DNA of 64,000 nucleotides from NCBI RefSeq assembly GCF_000423705.1, contig NZ_AUIM01000011.1:1-64000 (forward strand), read 5' to 3'. Shown here one piece after another: positions 46,906 to 56,497 of the stretch (within the stretch, counting starts at the first letter, position 1; each line of letters begins with the position of its first letter). The notes below the pieces were generated by a model. The model was not told the origin of the DNA. It did not search any database and saw only the letters and a program-made list of their open reading frames with translations. The position numbers were made by a program, and so were the translations under genes. This stretch comes from Stappia stellulata DSM 5886. Its GTDB lineage: Bacteria; Pseudomonadota; Alphaproteobacteria; Rhizobiales; Stappiaceae.

Positions 46906-47445
46906 ATGCCGCCACGCCCGCTCGCGGCCCCACCCCGTCTCCACGTTCGCAGCCTCTCCGCCGAAGCGACGCGCGGCCGCCTGGTCTGCGGATCGCTCGA
47001 CGTCGCTTGCGCGATCGGGCGCGGCGGCCTCACCCGCGACAAGCGCGAGGGCGACGGCGCCACGCCCGCCGGCCGGTTCGAGCTGCTGACCGTCTACTAT
47101 CGGCCGGACCGGGGGCAGCGCCCCCGCACCCGGCTCCCGGTCACGGCGCTTCGCCCCTGGATGGGCTGGTGCGACGACCCTGGTCATCCGCGCTACAACC
47201 GTCTCGTCCGGTGTCCGTTCGCGGCCTCCCACGAGGCGATGTGGCGCGACGATCCGCTCTATGACATCGTCGTGGTGCTCGACTGCAACCTGCATCCGGC
47301 CGTGCCCGGACGCGGCAGCGCGATCTTCTTCCACCTCGCGCGGCCCGGCTACACGCCGACGGAAGGCTGTGTCGCCGTCGCGGAACGCGACATGCGCCTT
47401 TTGCTCGAACGCTGCGGGCCGGGATCGGCGATTTTCGTCGATTGA
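46906..47445 (+). CDS. L,D-transpeptidase (YkuD) family protein
   Basis: A 179-aa protein with the YkuD catalytic region: FFHLARPGYTPTEGCVAV gives His143 and Cys155. Upstream are KREGDGATPAGRFEL and the DCNLHPAVPGRGSAIF block. It belongs to the short subgroup without a recognisable signal peptide. Family members form 3-3 cross-links or link proteins to peptidoglycan. ATG 46906 with GAGG upstream is preferred; ATG 46870 is an alternative. Confidence 0.85.
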   Translation: MPPRPLAAPPRLHVRSLSAEATRGRLVCGSLDVACAIGRGGLTRDKREGDGATPAGRFELLTVYYRPDRGQRPRTRLPVTALRPWMGWCDDPGHPRYNRLVRCPFAASHEAMWRDDPLYDIVVVLDCNLHPAVPGRGSAIFFHLARPGYTPTEGCVAVAERDMRLLLERCGPGSAIFVD

Positions 47446-47575
47446 GGCGGAGAGCGTGAACGGTGCGTTGAGACCTTGACGACTGGTGTGACGCCACCGG
47501 ACGCCTATCTTTGCGGAAACAACAACTGGCGTTGCGCTTTGCCCAGGCTGCGAAGCGAACAGAAAGGGACACCTC

Positions 47576-48493
47576 ATGTCGGTCAGACCCGTCACGCATG
47601 TTTCCGCCGCCCAGCCGACGCTGGAAGGCGCCGGCGTCAAGCTGCACCGGGCCTTCGGCTTCGGCGAGCCGACGGCGCATGACCCCTTCCTGCTGTTCGA
47701 CGACTTCCGCAACGAACATCCGCAGGATTATCAGGCCGGCTTTCCCTGGCATCCGCACCGCGGGATCGAGACGATCACCTATGTGCTGGCGGGAACCGTC
47801 GATCATGGCGACAGCCTCGGCAATCGCGGCACGCTGGGGGCGGGCGACATACAGTGGATGACGGCCGGCAGCGGCATCATGCATCAGGAGATGCCACAGG
47901 GCGACACCCGCGGACGCATGCACGGCTTCCAGCTCTGGGCAAACCTCCCGTCCTCGCTGAAGATGACCGCGCCGCGCTATCAGGACGTGCCGTCGGGCGA
48001 GATCACCGAGATCCTCGACGACGACGGCACGGTCGTCCGGGTGATTTGCGGCGAGTTCCGGGGCAAACGCGGTCCGGTCGACGGGATCGCCGCCGACCCC
48101 TGCTATCTCGACATCTCGGTTCCGGCGGGACGCACGAAACGCTTTCCAGTCGACACCTACCGTCAGGCCTTCGCCTATATCTTCGAAGGCTCGGGCAGCT
48201 TCCGCGACGCCTCAGCCCCCTCCGGCATCCTGCTGGAAAAGGAAATCGACGGACGCGAGATCCATGTGCGCGACGAAAGCGGGGACCGCACGCTGGTGCG
48301 CTTCGGCACCGGCGACGAGGTGACGGTGACGGCCGGCGAGCACGGCCTCCGCTTCCTGCTCGTCTCCGGCGCGCCGATCCGCGAGCCGGTTGCCTGGCAC
48401 GGGCCGATCGTCATGAACACGCGTCAGGAACTGATCGAGGCGGTCACCGACCTGAAACGCGGCACCTTCATCCGTGAAGGGGCCCGGCGCTGA
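47576..48493 (+). CDS. pirin family protein
   Basis: A 305-aa bicupin. The N-terminal metal site is visible in GFPWHPHRGIETITYVLAGTVDHGDS and GSGIMHQEMP; a second barrel (RQAFAYIFEGSG...) and the C-terminal FLLVSGAPIREPVAWHGPIVMNT follow. Some pirins have quercetinase activity or bind regulators; function here is unknown. AAAGGGA precedes the ATG and a GC-rich terminator follows. Confidence 0.93.
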   Translation: MSVRPVTHVSAAQPTLEGAGVKLHRAFGFGEPTAHDPFLLFDDFRNEHPQDYQAGFPWHPHRGIETITYVLAGTVDHGDSLGNRGTLGAGDIQWMTAGSGIMHQEMPQGDTRGRMHGFQLWANLPSSLKMTAPRYQDVPSGEITEILDDDGTVVRVICGEFRGKRGPVDGIAADPCYLDISVPAGRTKRFPVDTYRQAFAYIFEGSGSFRDASAPSGILLEKEIDGREIHVRDESGDRTLVRFGTGDEVTVTAGEHGLRFLLVSGAPIREPVAWHGPIVMNTRQELIEAVTDLKRGTFIREGARR

Positions 48494-48523
48494 ACCGACC
48501 GGGTCGATCTGCAACACGGCGAG

Positions 48524-48556
48524 AGCGCGCGCGGCACTGGAACCGCGCGCGCTTTT
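48524..48556 (+). terminator. intrinsic terminator of the pirin gene
   Basis: An 11-bp stem AGCGCGCGCGG / CCGCGCGCGCT with an 8-nt loop and T4. Confidence 0.88.
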
Positions 48557-48632
48557 CCGCCATATAGGCGCTGTATACGGTTTCGCTGACACATTCGGCG
48601 CGCGAGGCGCGCCACGACAGGCATCTTCGACG

Positions 48633-49541
48633 ATGAACGCGCGCATGCTACCCTTTTTGAAGATGAACGGGCTCGGCAATGATTTCGTTGTCTGGGACGC
48701 CCGCAAGGATCCCTTGCGCCTGCCGGTCGAGACGATCCAGGCCATCGGCGACCGTGAGACCGGCATCGGCTTCGACCAGATGATCACGGTGGAAACGAGC
48801 CCGGCCGGGGCCGATGCCTTCATGCGCATCCACAACCGTGACGGAAGCGAGGTCGACGCCTGCGGCAACGCCACGCGCTGCGTCGGGCGCCTGCTGATGG
48901 AAGAAAGCGGCCGCGACAGCGCGACCATCGAAACCAATGCCGGCCTTCTGATCGCCTTTGCCACCGACGATCCGGCCCGCGTCAGCGTCGACATGGGCGT
49001 TCCGAAGTTCGCCTGGAACGAGATCCCGTTGGCGGAAGAGTTTCACGACACACGCGCCATCGAGCTGCAGGTCGGGCCGATCGACGCGCCGGTGCTGCAC
49101 ACGCCGGGCGTGGTCAATGTCGGCAATCCGCATGCCGTTTTCTGGGTCGCCGACCTCGACGCCCATGATCTGGCAGGGGTCGGGCCGCTGCTGGAAAACC
49201 ACCCGATGTTTCCCGAGCGCGCCAATATTTCCCTTGCCCACGTCTTGTCCGATGACGCAATCGAGATCCGCGTGTGGGAACGCGGCGTCGGCCTGACCCA
49301 GGCCTGCGGCACCGCCGCCTGCGCGGTCGCGGTTGCCGCCGCACGAGACCGGCGCACGGGCCGCGGCGTCACGGTGCATCTGCCGGGCGGGCCGCTCCAT
49401 ATCGAATGGCGCGCAAGCGACGATCACATCATCATGACCGGCGCGACCGAGATCGAATACGAAGGCGCCCTGGAGCTGTCCGACCTGACCCACCGCAAGA
49501 CCGCGCCCGGCGACCGCCCGCATCTGGAGGTGGTATCGTGA
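48633..49541 (+). CDS. dapF: diaminopimelate epimerase
   Basis: A 302-aa two-cysteine epimerase with Cys77 (EVDACGNATRC) and Cys225 (LTQACGTAAC). It converts LL- to meso-diaminopimelate for peptidoglycan and lysine. ATG 48633 is used; ATG 48645 is four codons later. The stop overlaps the GTG start of mtaB by 4 bp. The order dapF-mtaB-ftsY-septation protein recurs in Hyphomicrobiales. Confidence 0.96.
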   Translation: MNARMLPFLKMNGLGNDFVVWDARKDPLRLPVETIQAIGDRETGIGFDQMITVETSPAGADAFMRIHNRDGSEVDACGNATRCVGRLLMEESGRDSATIETNAGLLIAFATDDPARVSVDMGVPKFAWNEIPLAEEFHDTRAIELQVGPIDAPVLHTPGVVNVGNPHAVFWVADLDAHDLAGVGPLLENHPMFPERANISLAHVLSDDAIEIRVWERGVGLTQACGTAACAVAVAAARDRRTGRGVTVHLPGGPLHIEWRASDDHIIMTGATEIEYEGALELSDLTHRKTAPGDRPHLEVVS

Positions 49542-50824
49542 GCGTCGACGTCGTGACATTCGGCTGCCGGCTCAATTCCTACGAGTCGGAAGTGATGAAG
49601 CGCGAAGCGGAGGCTGCGGGCCTCTCCGACGCGATCCTGATCAACACCTGCGCGGTGACGGCGGAGGCCGTGCGCCAGGCGCGCCAGTCGATCCGCAAGG
49701 CGCGGCGGGAAAACCCCGACGCCCGCATCATCGTCACCGGCTGCGCCGCGCAGACGGAAACCGAGACCTTCTCCGGCATGGACGAAGTCGACCTCGTGCT
49801 CGGGAATTCCGAAAAGCTGGAGCGCGCCTCCTACGGCCGCGTCGCGCAGTTCGGCATCGACGACAGCGAAAAGGTCCGCGTCAACGACATCATGAGCGTG
49901 CGCGAGACCGCCTCGCATCTGATCGACGGACTGGAGGGACGGGCCCGCGCCTTTGTCCAGGTGCAAAACGGCTGCGATCACCGCTGTACCTTTTGCATCA
50001 TCCCCTTCGGGCGCGGCAACTCGCGCTCCGTGCCGATGGGCGCCGTGGTCGACCAGATCGCCCGCCTCGTCGACAACGGCCACCGCGAGATCGTGCTGAC
50101 CGGCGTCGACATCACCAGCTACGGCGGCGATTTGCCGGGAACGCCGACGCTGGGGGATCTGTCGCAGAAGATCCTGAAGCATGTCCCCGGCCTCGACCGG
50201 CTTCGGCTGTCGTCGATCGATTCCATCGAGGCCGATCCGGCCCTGATGGAGCTGATCGCGAACGAGCCGCGCCTGATGCCGCATCTGCATCTGTCGCTGC
50301 AATCGGGCGACGACATGATCCTCAAGCGCATGAAGCGGCGGCACCTGCGCGCCGACACCATCCGCTTCTGCCAGGAGGTGCGCGCGGCGCGTCCCGACGT
50401 CGTCTTCGGTGCGGACATCATCGCGGGCTTCCCGACCGAGACCGAGACGATGTTTGAAAACACGCTCGCCATCGTCGACGACTGCGGGCTGACGCATCTG
50501 CATGTGTTCCCCTTCTCCGCCCGCCCGGGAACGCCGGCGGCGCGCATGCCGCAACTCGAGCGCGCCCTCGTCAAGGAACGCGCCGCACGGCTGCGCCAGA
50601 AGGGTCAGGCGGCTCTGACCGCCCACCTCGACGGCGAAGTCGGCAAGACCCGCGAAATCCTCGTGGAACGCGAGGGCCTTGGCCGCAGCGCGCAATTCAC
50701 CCAGGTCGAATTCCAGCAGGCGGACGTGCCGGACGTATGCGCCGGCGACCTTGTCACCTTGCGCATCAGCGGGCATACCGGGCGTCACCTTCTCGCGACA
50801 CCTCTCGACACACAGGCAGCCTGA
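49538..50824 (+). CDS. mtaB: tRNA N6-threonylcarbamoyladenosine methylthiotransferase
   Basis: A 428-aa radical-SAM methylthiotransferase. The N-terminal domain has Cys10, Cys38 and Cys69 for the auxiliary cluster; the radical-SAM CxxxCxxC is Cys146-Cys150-Cys153 (NGCDHRCTFC). A short TRAM-like tail follows. It makes ms2t6A37 in tRNA. The start is GTG 49538, overlapping dapF, with GGAGG nine nt upstream. Confidence 0.93.
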   Translation: MSVDVVTFGCRLNSYESEVMKREAEAAGLSDAILINTCAVTAEAVRQARQSIRKARRENPDARIIVTGCAAQTETETFSGMDEVDLVLGNSEKLERASYGRVAQFGIDDSEKVRVNDIMSVRETASHLIDGLEGRARAFVQVQNGCDHRCTFCIIPFGRGNSRSVPMGAVVDQIARLVDNGHREIVLTGVDITSYGGDLPGTPTLGDLSQKILKHVPGLDRLRLSSIDSIEADPALMELIANEPRLMPHLHLSLQSGDDMILKRMKRRHLRADTIRFCQEVRAARPDVVFGADIIAGFPTETETMFENTLAIVDDCGLTHLHVFPFSARPGTPAARMPQLERALVKERAARLRQKGQAALTAHLDGEVGKTREILVEREGLGRSAQFTQVEFQQADVPDVCAGDLVTLRISGHTGRHLLATPLDTQAA

Positions 50825-50828
50825 TCGC

Positions 50829-52034
50829 ATGAGCGAAGCAAAACGCGGCCTCTTCGGACGGCTGTTCGGCTCAAAGCCGAGCGAAGCGGTTCCGGAGGAA
50901 ACGACCGACGACACCGAGCACGCACCGCTTTCCGAGCCGGAAGCCGAGACGCCTGCGCCCGAAGAGCCCGCCGCACGGGGCGCGGCGGCAGACCCCGAGG
51001 TCGCAAAGGCGGAAACGCCTGCGGCGCCGGAGGAAGACGTGCCCTCCCAGGCAATAGAAGTCGTTCCGCCCCCCGGGCCGGAGGTGGTCTCCCCGGCTGC
51101 CCCGGACGAGAAGCCGAAATCCTGGCTATCGCGGCTGAAGGCCGGCCTGTCGCGCTCGTCGTCCTCGCTGACCGGCGGGATCACCGCGCTTTTCACCAAG
51201 CGCAAGCTCGACGCGGCCACGCTGGAGGATCTGGAAGATCTTCTCATCCAGGCCGACCTCGGCGTGGACACGGCCATGGCGATCACCGAGCGCATCGGCG
51301 ACGGCCGTTTCGACAAGGAAGTCAGCGCCGAAGAAGTCCGCCGGATCCTGGCCGAGGAAGTCGCGAAGGTGCTGGACCCCGTGGCAACGCCGCTCACCAT
51401 CGACACGGCGCACGCCCCCCATGTCATTCTCGTGGTCGGGGTCAACGGCACCGGCAAGACGACAACCATCGGCAAGCTCGCGGCCAAGCTCCGCGCCGAG
51501 GGAAAATCCGTGATGCTCGCCGCCGGCGACACCTTTCGCGCCGCCGCCGTCGAACAGCTCAAGATCTGGGGCGAACGCACCGGCGCGCCCGTCGTCGCGC
51601 GCGACACGGGAGCGGATGCGGCCGGGCTCGTTTTCGACGCGATGCGCGAAGCCCGCGCGGCCGCCTGCGACGTGCTTCTGATCGACACCGCGGGGCGCCT
51701 GCAGAACCGGGCCGAGCTGATGGCGGAACTGGAAAAGGTCGTGCGCGTCATCCGCAAGCACGACCCGTCGGCGCCGCACAGCGTGCTTTTGACGCTGGAT
51801 GCCACAACCGGCCAGAATGCGCTGAACCAGGTCGAGATCTTCGGCCGCACGGCCGGCGTCACCGGCCTGGTAATGACCAAGCTCGACGGAACGGCGCGCG
51901 GCGGCATTCTTGTCGCCATTGCCGCCAAGCACAAGCTGCCGGTGCATTTCATCGGCGTGGGCGAAGGCGTCGACGATCTCGAAGCCTTCCGCGCGCAGGA
52001 TTTCGCCGCAGCAATCGCCGGACAGGAGATCTGA
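50829..52034 (+). CDS. ftsY: signal recognition particle receptor FtsY
   Basis: A 401-aa protein. An acidic, Pro/Glu/Ala-rich A domain (about residues 1-95) precedes the NG domain with P-loop GVNGTGKTTT (204-213), DTFRAAAVEQL, DTAGRLQN and TKLDGTARGG. It docks SRP-ribosome complexes at the membrane. It starts 4 bp after mtaB. Confidence 0.96.
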   Translation: MSEAKRGLFGRLFGSKPSEAVPEETTDDTEHAPLSEPEAETPAPEEPAARGAAADPEVAKAETPAAPEEDVPSQAIEVVPPPGPEVVSPAAPDEKPKSWLSRLKAGLSRSSSSLTGGITALFTKRKLDAATLEDLEDLLIQADLGVDTAMAITERIGDGRFDKEVSAEEVRRILAEEVAKVLDPVATPLTIDTAHAPHVILVVGVNGTGKTTTIGKLAAKLRAEGKSVMLAAGDTFRAAAVEQLKIWGERTGAPVVARDTGADAAGLVFDAMREARAAACDVLLIDTAGRLQNRAELMAELEKVVRVIRKHDPSAPHSVLLTLDATTGQNALNQVEIFGRTAGVTGLVMTKLDGTARGGILVAIAAKHKLPVHFIGVGEGVDDLEAFRAQDFAAAIAGQEI

Positions 52035-52040
52035 CAAGGC

Positions 52041-52679
52041 ATGGAATTCGAACATCAGCCCAATGCCGCCGACCGCAAGGAACTCTCGCCGCTGCTCAAG
52101 CTGGTTCTCGAGCTCGGGCCCCTGGTGCTGTTCTTTTTCGCCAACGCGCGGGGCGAGGCCGTTATCGAGGCGTTCCCGGTGCTGGCGTCGCTCGGCGACC
52201 CGATCTTTCTGGCGACCGCCGTCTTCATGGTGGCGATCACCGCCTCGCTTGCCGTGTCCTATGCGCTGACACGACGCCTTCCGATAATGCCGGTCGTTTC
52301 CGGTGTCGTTGTGCTGGTCTTCGGCGCCCTGACGCTCTGGCTGCACGACGAGCTTTTCATCAAGCTCAAGCCGACCATCGTCAACGCGCTGTTCGGCACC
52401 ATCCTGCTCGGCGGCCTTTTGTTCGGCCGCTCGCTGCTCGGCTATGTCTTCGACAGCGTGTTCCGCATGGACGATGACGGCTGGCGCAAGCTCACGTTCC
52501 GCTGGGGGCTGTTTTTCTTTTTTCTGGCCGCGCTGAACGAAGTCGTCTGGCGCAGCTTCTCGACGGATTTCTGGGTGTCCTTCAAGGTATTCGGCGTCAT
52601 GCCGATCACCATCGCCTTCACCCTGGCGCAGCTGCCGATGATCAACCGGCACACGCTGGAAGACGACGCCGACGCGTGA
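52041..52679 (+). CDS. ispZ: intracellular septation protein A (YciB/IspZ family)
   Basis: A 212-aa inner-membrane protein with about five or six helices. The family blocks [47 protein letters not shown] and [20 protein letters not shown] are all present. It is linked to cell-envelope organisation and division in enterobacteria. It starts 6 bp after ftsY, with AGGAG inside the ftsY stop region. Confidence 0.94.
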   Translation: MEFEHQPNAADRKELSPLLKLVLELGPLVLFFFANARGEAVIEAFPVLASLGDPIFLATAVFMVAITASLAVSYALTRRLPIMPVVSGVVVLVFGALTLWLHDELFIKLKPTIVNALFGTILLGGLLFGRSLLGYVFDSVFRMDDDGWRKLTFRWGLFFFFLAALNEVVWRSFSTDFWVSFKVFGVMPITIAFTLAQLPMINRHTLEDDADA

Positions 52680-52710
52680 GACGCGCCGGCCGTCTTCTGT
52701 CCTCGAAGCG

Positions 52711-52917
52711 TCAGTAGTCCGACAGCTTCATGTCGGGCGAATAGGTCATGCCGCCGACGTCCTTGGTCACCGCCTGTCCGCAAACGACGATGCCCTTGCC
52801 GGCGTCATAGGTCATGCTCGGCGGACCATGCAGGTCCCAGCCGCTGTTGAGCGCGGCGGTCACGCGGTGGCAGAACGCGCTTTCGTCGGGCCCGGTGAGA
52901 TAGCGATAGAGTTTCAT
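52711..52917 (-). CDS. DUF1737 domain protein
   Basis: A 68-aa protein beginning MKLYRYLTGPDESAFCHRVTAALNSGWDLHGPPSMTYD, the DUF1737 pattern, whose role is unknown. AAGGA lies about 10 nt before the ATG. It follows the CitE-like lyase gene by 27 bp on the same strand, so the two are likely co-transcribed. Confidence 0.85.
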   Translation of the reverse strand: MKLYRYLTGPDESAFCHRVTAALNSGWDLHGPPSMTYDAGKGIVVCGQAVTKDVGGMTYSPDMKLSDY

Positions 52918-52944
52918 TGCAATGTTCCTTGTCTGGCGCGCCGA

Positions 52945-53838
52945 TCAGGATGCGCGGGCGGCAATCGCATCCGAGATCGCAACGAGGCGGGCGCCCATGT
53001 CCGCGTGAAGCCGCTCTACCATGCGCCCCTCGACCTGTATCGCGCCCTTGTCCGCATTTTCTTCCCTTTCGAATTCCGCGATGATCCGGCGCGCCCAGTC
53101 GACCTCCGCCGGCGCGGGTGAAAACGCCGCATTGCAGGGCGCCACCTGCCTGGGGTGAATCAGTGTCTTGCCGTTCATGCCCATGTCCGCGCCTTGCGCG
53201 CATTCCGCCTCGAAGCCCGCCGCATCGTCCAGACCGTTGAAGACGCCATCGACGATGTCGATGCCATAGGCCCGAGCCGCCGCGACACACCCCATCAACC
53301 AGGACATCATCGGCGCACGGCCAGGCACCAGACGCGCGCCGGTCTCCTTGGCCAGATCGTTGGTTCCCATGACGAAACAGCCGAGCCGGGTCTCCGGGTT
53401 GGCGGCGGCCGAGGCGATCTCGCGCGCGTTGAGCATGGCGAGAGGGGTTTCCATCATCGCCCAGATTTCGACCCGTGCGGGAACGCGGGCGCCGTTCAGA
53501 CGATGCGCGACCCGCTCAAGGTCGGCCGAGGCGGAGACCTTCGGTACCAAAATGGCATCGGGCGCGGCCGCGATCGCCATGGCAAGATCGTCCGCGCCCC
53601 AGGGCGTGCCGAGACCATTGATGCGGATCGCCACCTCGCGGTGCCCGTATCCGCCGGCGGCGACGGCATCGCGCACCTGGGCGCGCGCCATCTCCTTGGC
53701 GTCGGGTGCGACGGCATCTTCCAGGTCGAGGATCAACGCATCCACATCGAGCGTCTTTGCCTTTTCCAGCGCACGGGCATTGGAGCCCGGCATGTAGAGA
53801 ACGCTGCGGCGGGGACGAATGGCGGTTTGCGTCATCAT
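52945..53838 (-). CDS. HpcH/HpaI aldolase / CitE-like CoA ester lyase
   Basis: A protein of about 297 aa. RRSVLYMPGSNARALEKAKTLDVDALILDLEDAVAPDAK and the metal-site Glu in IWAMMETPLAML are characteristic of CitE-like lyases, along with GMNGKTLIHPRQV. The acyl-CoA substrate (citryl-, malyl- or methylmalyl-type) cannot be told. The start is uncertain: ATGs at 53850, 53838 and 53835 all fall near the AGAGG site. Confidence 0.88.
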   Translation of the reverse strand: MMTQTAIRPRRSVLYMPGSNARALEKAKTLDVDALILDLEDAVAPDAKEMARAQVRDAVAAGGYGHREVAIRINGLGTPWGADDLAMAIAAAPDAILVPKVSASADLERVAHRLNGARVPARVEIWAMMETPLAMLNAREIASAAANPETRLGCFVMGTNDLAKETGARLVPGRAPMMSWLMGCVAAARAYGIDIVDGVFNGLDDAAGFEAECAQGADMGMNGKTLIHPRQVAPCNAAFSPAPAEVDWARRIIAEFEREENADKGAIQVEGRMVERLHADMGARLVAISDAIAARAS

Positions 53839-53914
53839 GGGTCGTGGCATCCTCTGTCGACTAAAATCCATTCCTTCAGCTTCTGCGCCCGACCCGGTCG
53901 AGCGCCAGACGCCT

Positions 53915-54841
53915 TCATTCCTCTACGCGCTCGCCTGCGGCCACGCCACCCGTCTTTTCGTTGCGCTGGCGAAACAGCATGTCCTTGGCCGCGACGAAGG
54001 CGCCGAGCGTCACCAGCACACAAGCCATCGCAACCGTTGGCGTGAAATTGCCGAACCCGAAGGCGATCAGCAAAAGGGTGGAGGAGACCGGCGCCGTGTA
54101 GGCAAAGGCGCCCAGCACCTGGATATCGCCGCGCTTGACGCCGATGTCCCAGACGAAAAAGGCAAGCCCGACCGGAAAGGCGCCAAGCCCGAGCACCGCG
54201 GACCACTCGCCGACGCCCTGCGGCCAGACGGTCGCCTCGAAAGCCAGATGCGCGACAATCGCCAGCAGGGACGTGCCGAGGCAAAAGCCCGCAACCGCTT
54301 CCGTTGGAATCCGCCCGAGCCGGCGCGACAACACCGAATAGCCGGACCAGAACAACGCGGAGGCCACCGCGGCGAGATAGCCGGGCGTTGCGTCGCCCTC
54401 AAGCGCAAGCCCGTCACCCCGCAAGATCAGCAGCGCCGCCCCGCCGAGACCGAGCAGCGTTCCCACGACATGCTGGATCTTCAGCCGTTCTCCCGGAAGG
54501 AGGGCCGAGAACACCACGATCAACAGCGGCCAGGTGTAGTTGATCAGATTGGCATCGACCGGCGGTGCGTTGCGAATGGCCGTGAAATAGAAGAAGTGAA
54601 ACCCGAACAGCCCGAGGATCCCGAAGGCGTAGACCTTCGCCGGCTGACGCAACAACGACAGGCGACCGCGCAGGGCCAGCCAGGCCGTGGCGGCAAGGCC
54701 GGCGAAGCCGAAACACAGGGCATTGAGCAGAAACGGCGGCACCGCGCCCGACGCAGCGCCGAACAGGCCGAGCGTCGACCACATCAAGACGGCAGTCCCG
54801 CCGATCATCGTGGCGCGCAGGCGGTTCACTTGGCTTGGCAT
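53915..54841 (-). CDS. EamA/DMT family transporter
   Basis: A 308-aa drug/metabolite transporter with about ten helices and two EamA repeats. The N-terminus (GGTAVLMWSTLGLFGAASGAVPPF) and APPVDANLINYTWPLLIVVFSALLPGERL mark the first repeat; FCLGTSLLAIVAHLAFE begins the second. The substrate is unknown; aromatic amino acid exporters (YddG-like) share this pattern. It diverges from the HD-GYP gene. Confidence 0.88.
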   Translation of the reverse strand: MPSQVNRLRATMIGGTAVLMWSTLGLFGAASGAVPPFLLNALCFGFAGLAATAWLALRGRLSLLRQPAKVYAFGILGLFGFHFFYFTAIRNAPPVDANLINYTWPLLIVVFSALLPGERLKIQHVVGTLLGLGGAALLILRGDGLALEGDATPGYLAAVASALFWSGYSVLSRRLGRIPTEAVAGFCLGTSLLAIVAHLAFEATVWPQGVGEWSAVLGLGAFPVGLAFFVWDIGVKRGDIQVLGAFAYTAPVSSTLLLIAFGFGNFTPTVAMACVLVTLGAFVAAKDMLFRQRNEKTGGVAAGERVEE

Positions 54842-54895
54842 GATCGTTTGGGATCCGGCGAAAGAGGCAGGCGGGAGGCGCGAAGAAGGTCCGCC

Positions 54896-56410
54896 ATGCT
54901 ATCGCCCCGGGCGATCCCGTCAATCGACAGGGAAACCCCTCAAATTCGCGGAGACGACTTCTTAAGCGCTCCATCGTATTTTCATGAAGAGGCTTGGGAA
55001 GCCTTGGACAGATGGAGATGTGGTTTGGCACGCAGCCATTATCAGGACAACCGGGATCGCCAGCCCAGCCGGAGCCTTAACCCGGCCGAACTGCTCGGCT
55101 CGCTGAGCTACGCACTCGACATGACCGAGGGTCAGCCCGAAGGGCACTGCATCCGCTGTTGCTGGATCGGAACGGCCATCGGCGCGGAACTCGGCCTCGC
55201 CGAGACCGAGCGCGCCGATCTCTACTACACGCTTTTGCTCAAGGATCTCGGCTGCAGCAGCAATGCCGCGCGCATCTGCGACCTCTATCTGACCGACGAC
55301 ATTTCCTTCAAGCACGACTTCAAGACCATCGACGGCTCGCTGAGCGCAGCGTTGCGCTTCGTGTTCAAGAAGACCGGCCTGAAATCGGGGTTGAGCGAAC
55401 GCATCCGCGCTCTTGTCCATGTGGTGCAGAACGGCGGGGAAATCGCGCGCGAGCTGATCGAGACCCGCTGCCACCGCGGTGCCGACATCGCCGCGAAGAT
55501 GCGCTTTTCCGAGGCCGTCCAGGAGGGGATCCGCGCGCTCGACGAGCATTGGGACGGGTCGGGAAAACCGGAAGGGCTGACCGGCGACGCGATCCCCACA
55601 TCCGCCAATATCGCCCTGCTGGCTCAGGTCGCCGACGTCTTCTTTCAAGAGCATGGCCGCGCCGAAGCGGAAAAGGAAATCGCCAACCGGGCAGGCACCT
55701 GGTTCGCGCCGGACCTGGTCGACGCCTTCCTTGCGGCTTCGCAGCGCCCCGGCTTCTGGGATCGTCTTGCCGCCGATGACCTCGCAAGGGACGTCTTTTC
55801 CATGGCCCCGCAATCGACCCAACCTGTGGATGAGGACTATCTCGACGCGGTCGCGGAGGCCTTTTCCGACGTGGTTGACGCAAAGAGCCCCTATACCGCC
55901 GATCACTCCGACCGGGTCACGCTCTACACCGACCTGATCGCGGAGGAACTGGGCCTTGACCACGACCATCGCCGCTGGCTTCGCCGCGCCGCGATGCTGC
56001 ACGACCTGGGAAAGCTCGGCGTCAGCAACCAGGTGCTCGACAAGCCCGGCAAGCTGGACGAGGCGGAATGGGCCAGCATTCGCAGCCACTCCTGGCACAG
56101 CGAGCGCATTCTCGAGCGCGTGTCCGCCTTTGCCGACATCGCCCCCGTCGCCGGCGCGCATCACGAGCGGCTGGACGGAAAGGGCTATCCGCACGGCCTG
56201 AAGGACGAGGAAATCTGCCTGGAAGCCAGGATCCTTACCGTCGCCGATGTCTTCGATGCGCTTTCGGCGGAACGGCCTTATCGTGCCGCCATGCCGATCC
56301 CGCAGGCGCTTGCCATTCTCGACAAGGACACCGGCAGTGCCTTCGATGCGACCTGCGTCGCGGCGCTCAAGGCGGGCCTCGCCCGCCTCGACGCGTCAAT
56401 TGCCGCGTGA
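54896..56410 (+). CDS. double HD-GYP domain protein, probable c-di-GMP phosphodiesterase
   Basis: A 504-aa protein. The C-terminal HD-GYP domain (about residues 310-495) is complete: HSDR at 337-340, HD at 369-370 (MLHDLGKLGV), HHERLDGKGYP (422-432) and DVFDALSAERPYR. The N-terminal half (about 65-250) reads like a second, degenerate copy, with LKDLG (115-119) in place of HDLG and EHWDGSGKP (217-225) in place of the GYP motif. ATG 54896 follows AAGAAGG. The C-terminal domain could hydrolyse c-di-GMP; the N-terminal one may be regulatory (inference). Confidence 0.88.
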   Translation: MLSPRAIPSIDRETPQIRGDDFLSAPSYFHEEAWEALDRWRCGLARSHYQDNRDRQPSRSLNPAELLGSLSYALDMTEGQPEGHCIRCCWIGTAIGAELGLAETERADLYYTLLLKDLGCSSNAARICDLYLTDDISFKHDFKTIDGSLSAALRFVFKKTGLKSGLSERIRALVHVVQNGGEIARELIETRCHRGADIAAKMRFSEAVQEGIRALDEHWDGSGKPEGLTGDAIPTSANIALLAQVADVFFQEHGRAEAEKEIANRAGTWFAPDLVDAFLAASQRPGFWDRLAADDLARDVFSMAPQSTQPVDEDYLDAVAEAFSDVVDAKSPYTADHSDRVTLYTDLIAEELGLDHDHRRWLRRAAMLHDLGKLGVSNQVLDKPGKLDEAEWASIRSHSWHSERILERVSAFADIAPVAGAHHERLDGKGYPHGLKDEEICLEARILTVADVFDALSAERPYRAAMPIPQALAILDKDTGSAFDATCVAALKAGLARLDASIAA

Positions 56411-56497
56411 CCAGACAGTTGAAATAGCCGGGCTTTTGAGGGCAAGGTGGCGACCCGGTCCACTCCTCCGGCGGACTGTCCTTTTTGCGGAGTTTTC

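Noticed and set aside
49424-52042. An 872-codon open frame antisense to mtaB and ftsY
   Set aside because: Ser/Arg/Ala-rich shadow of well-supported genes.
53819-54895. A long upstream extension of the HD-GYP reading frame
   Set aside because: It runs antisense through the EamA transporter and has shadow composition; ATG 54896 has a plausible ribosome-binding site.
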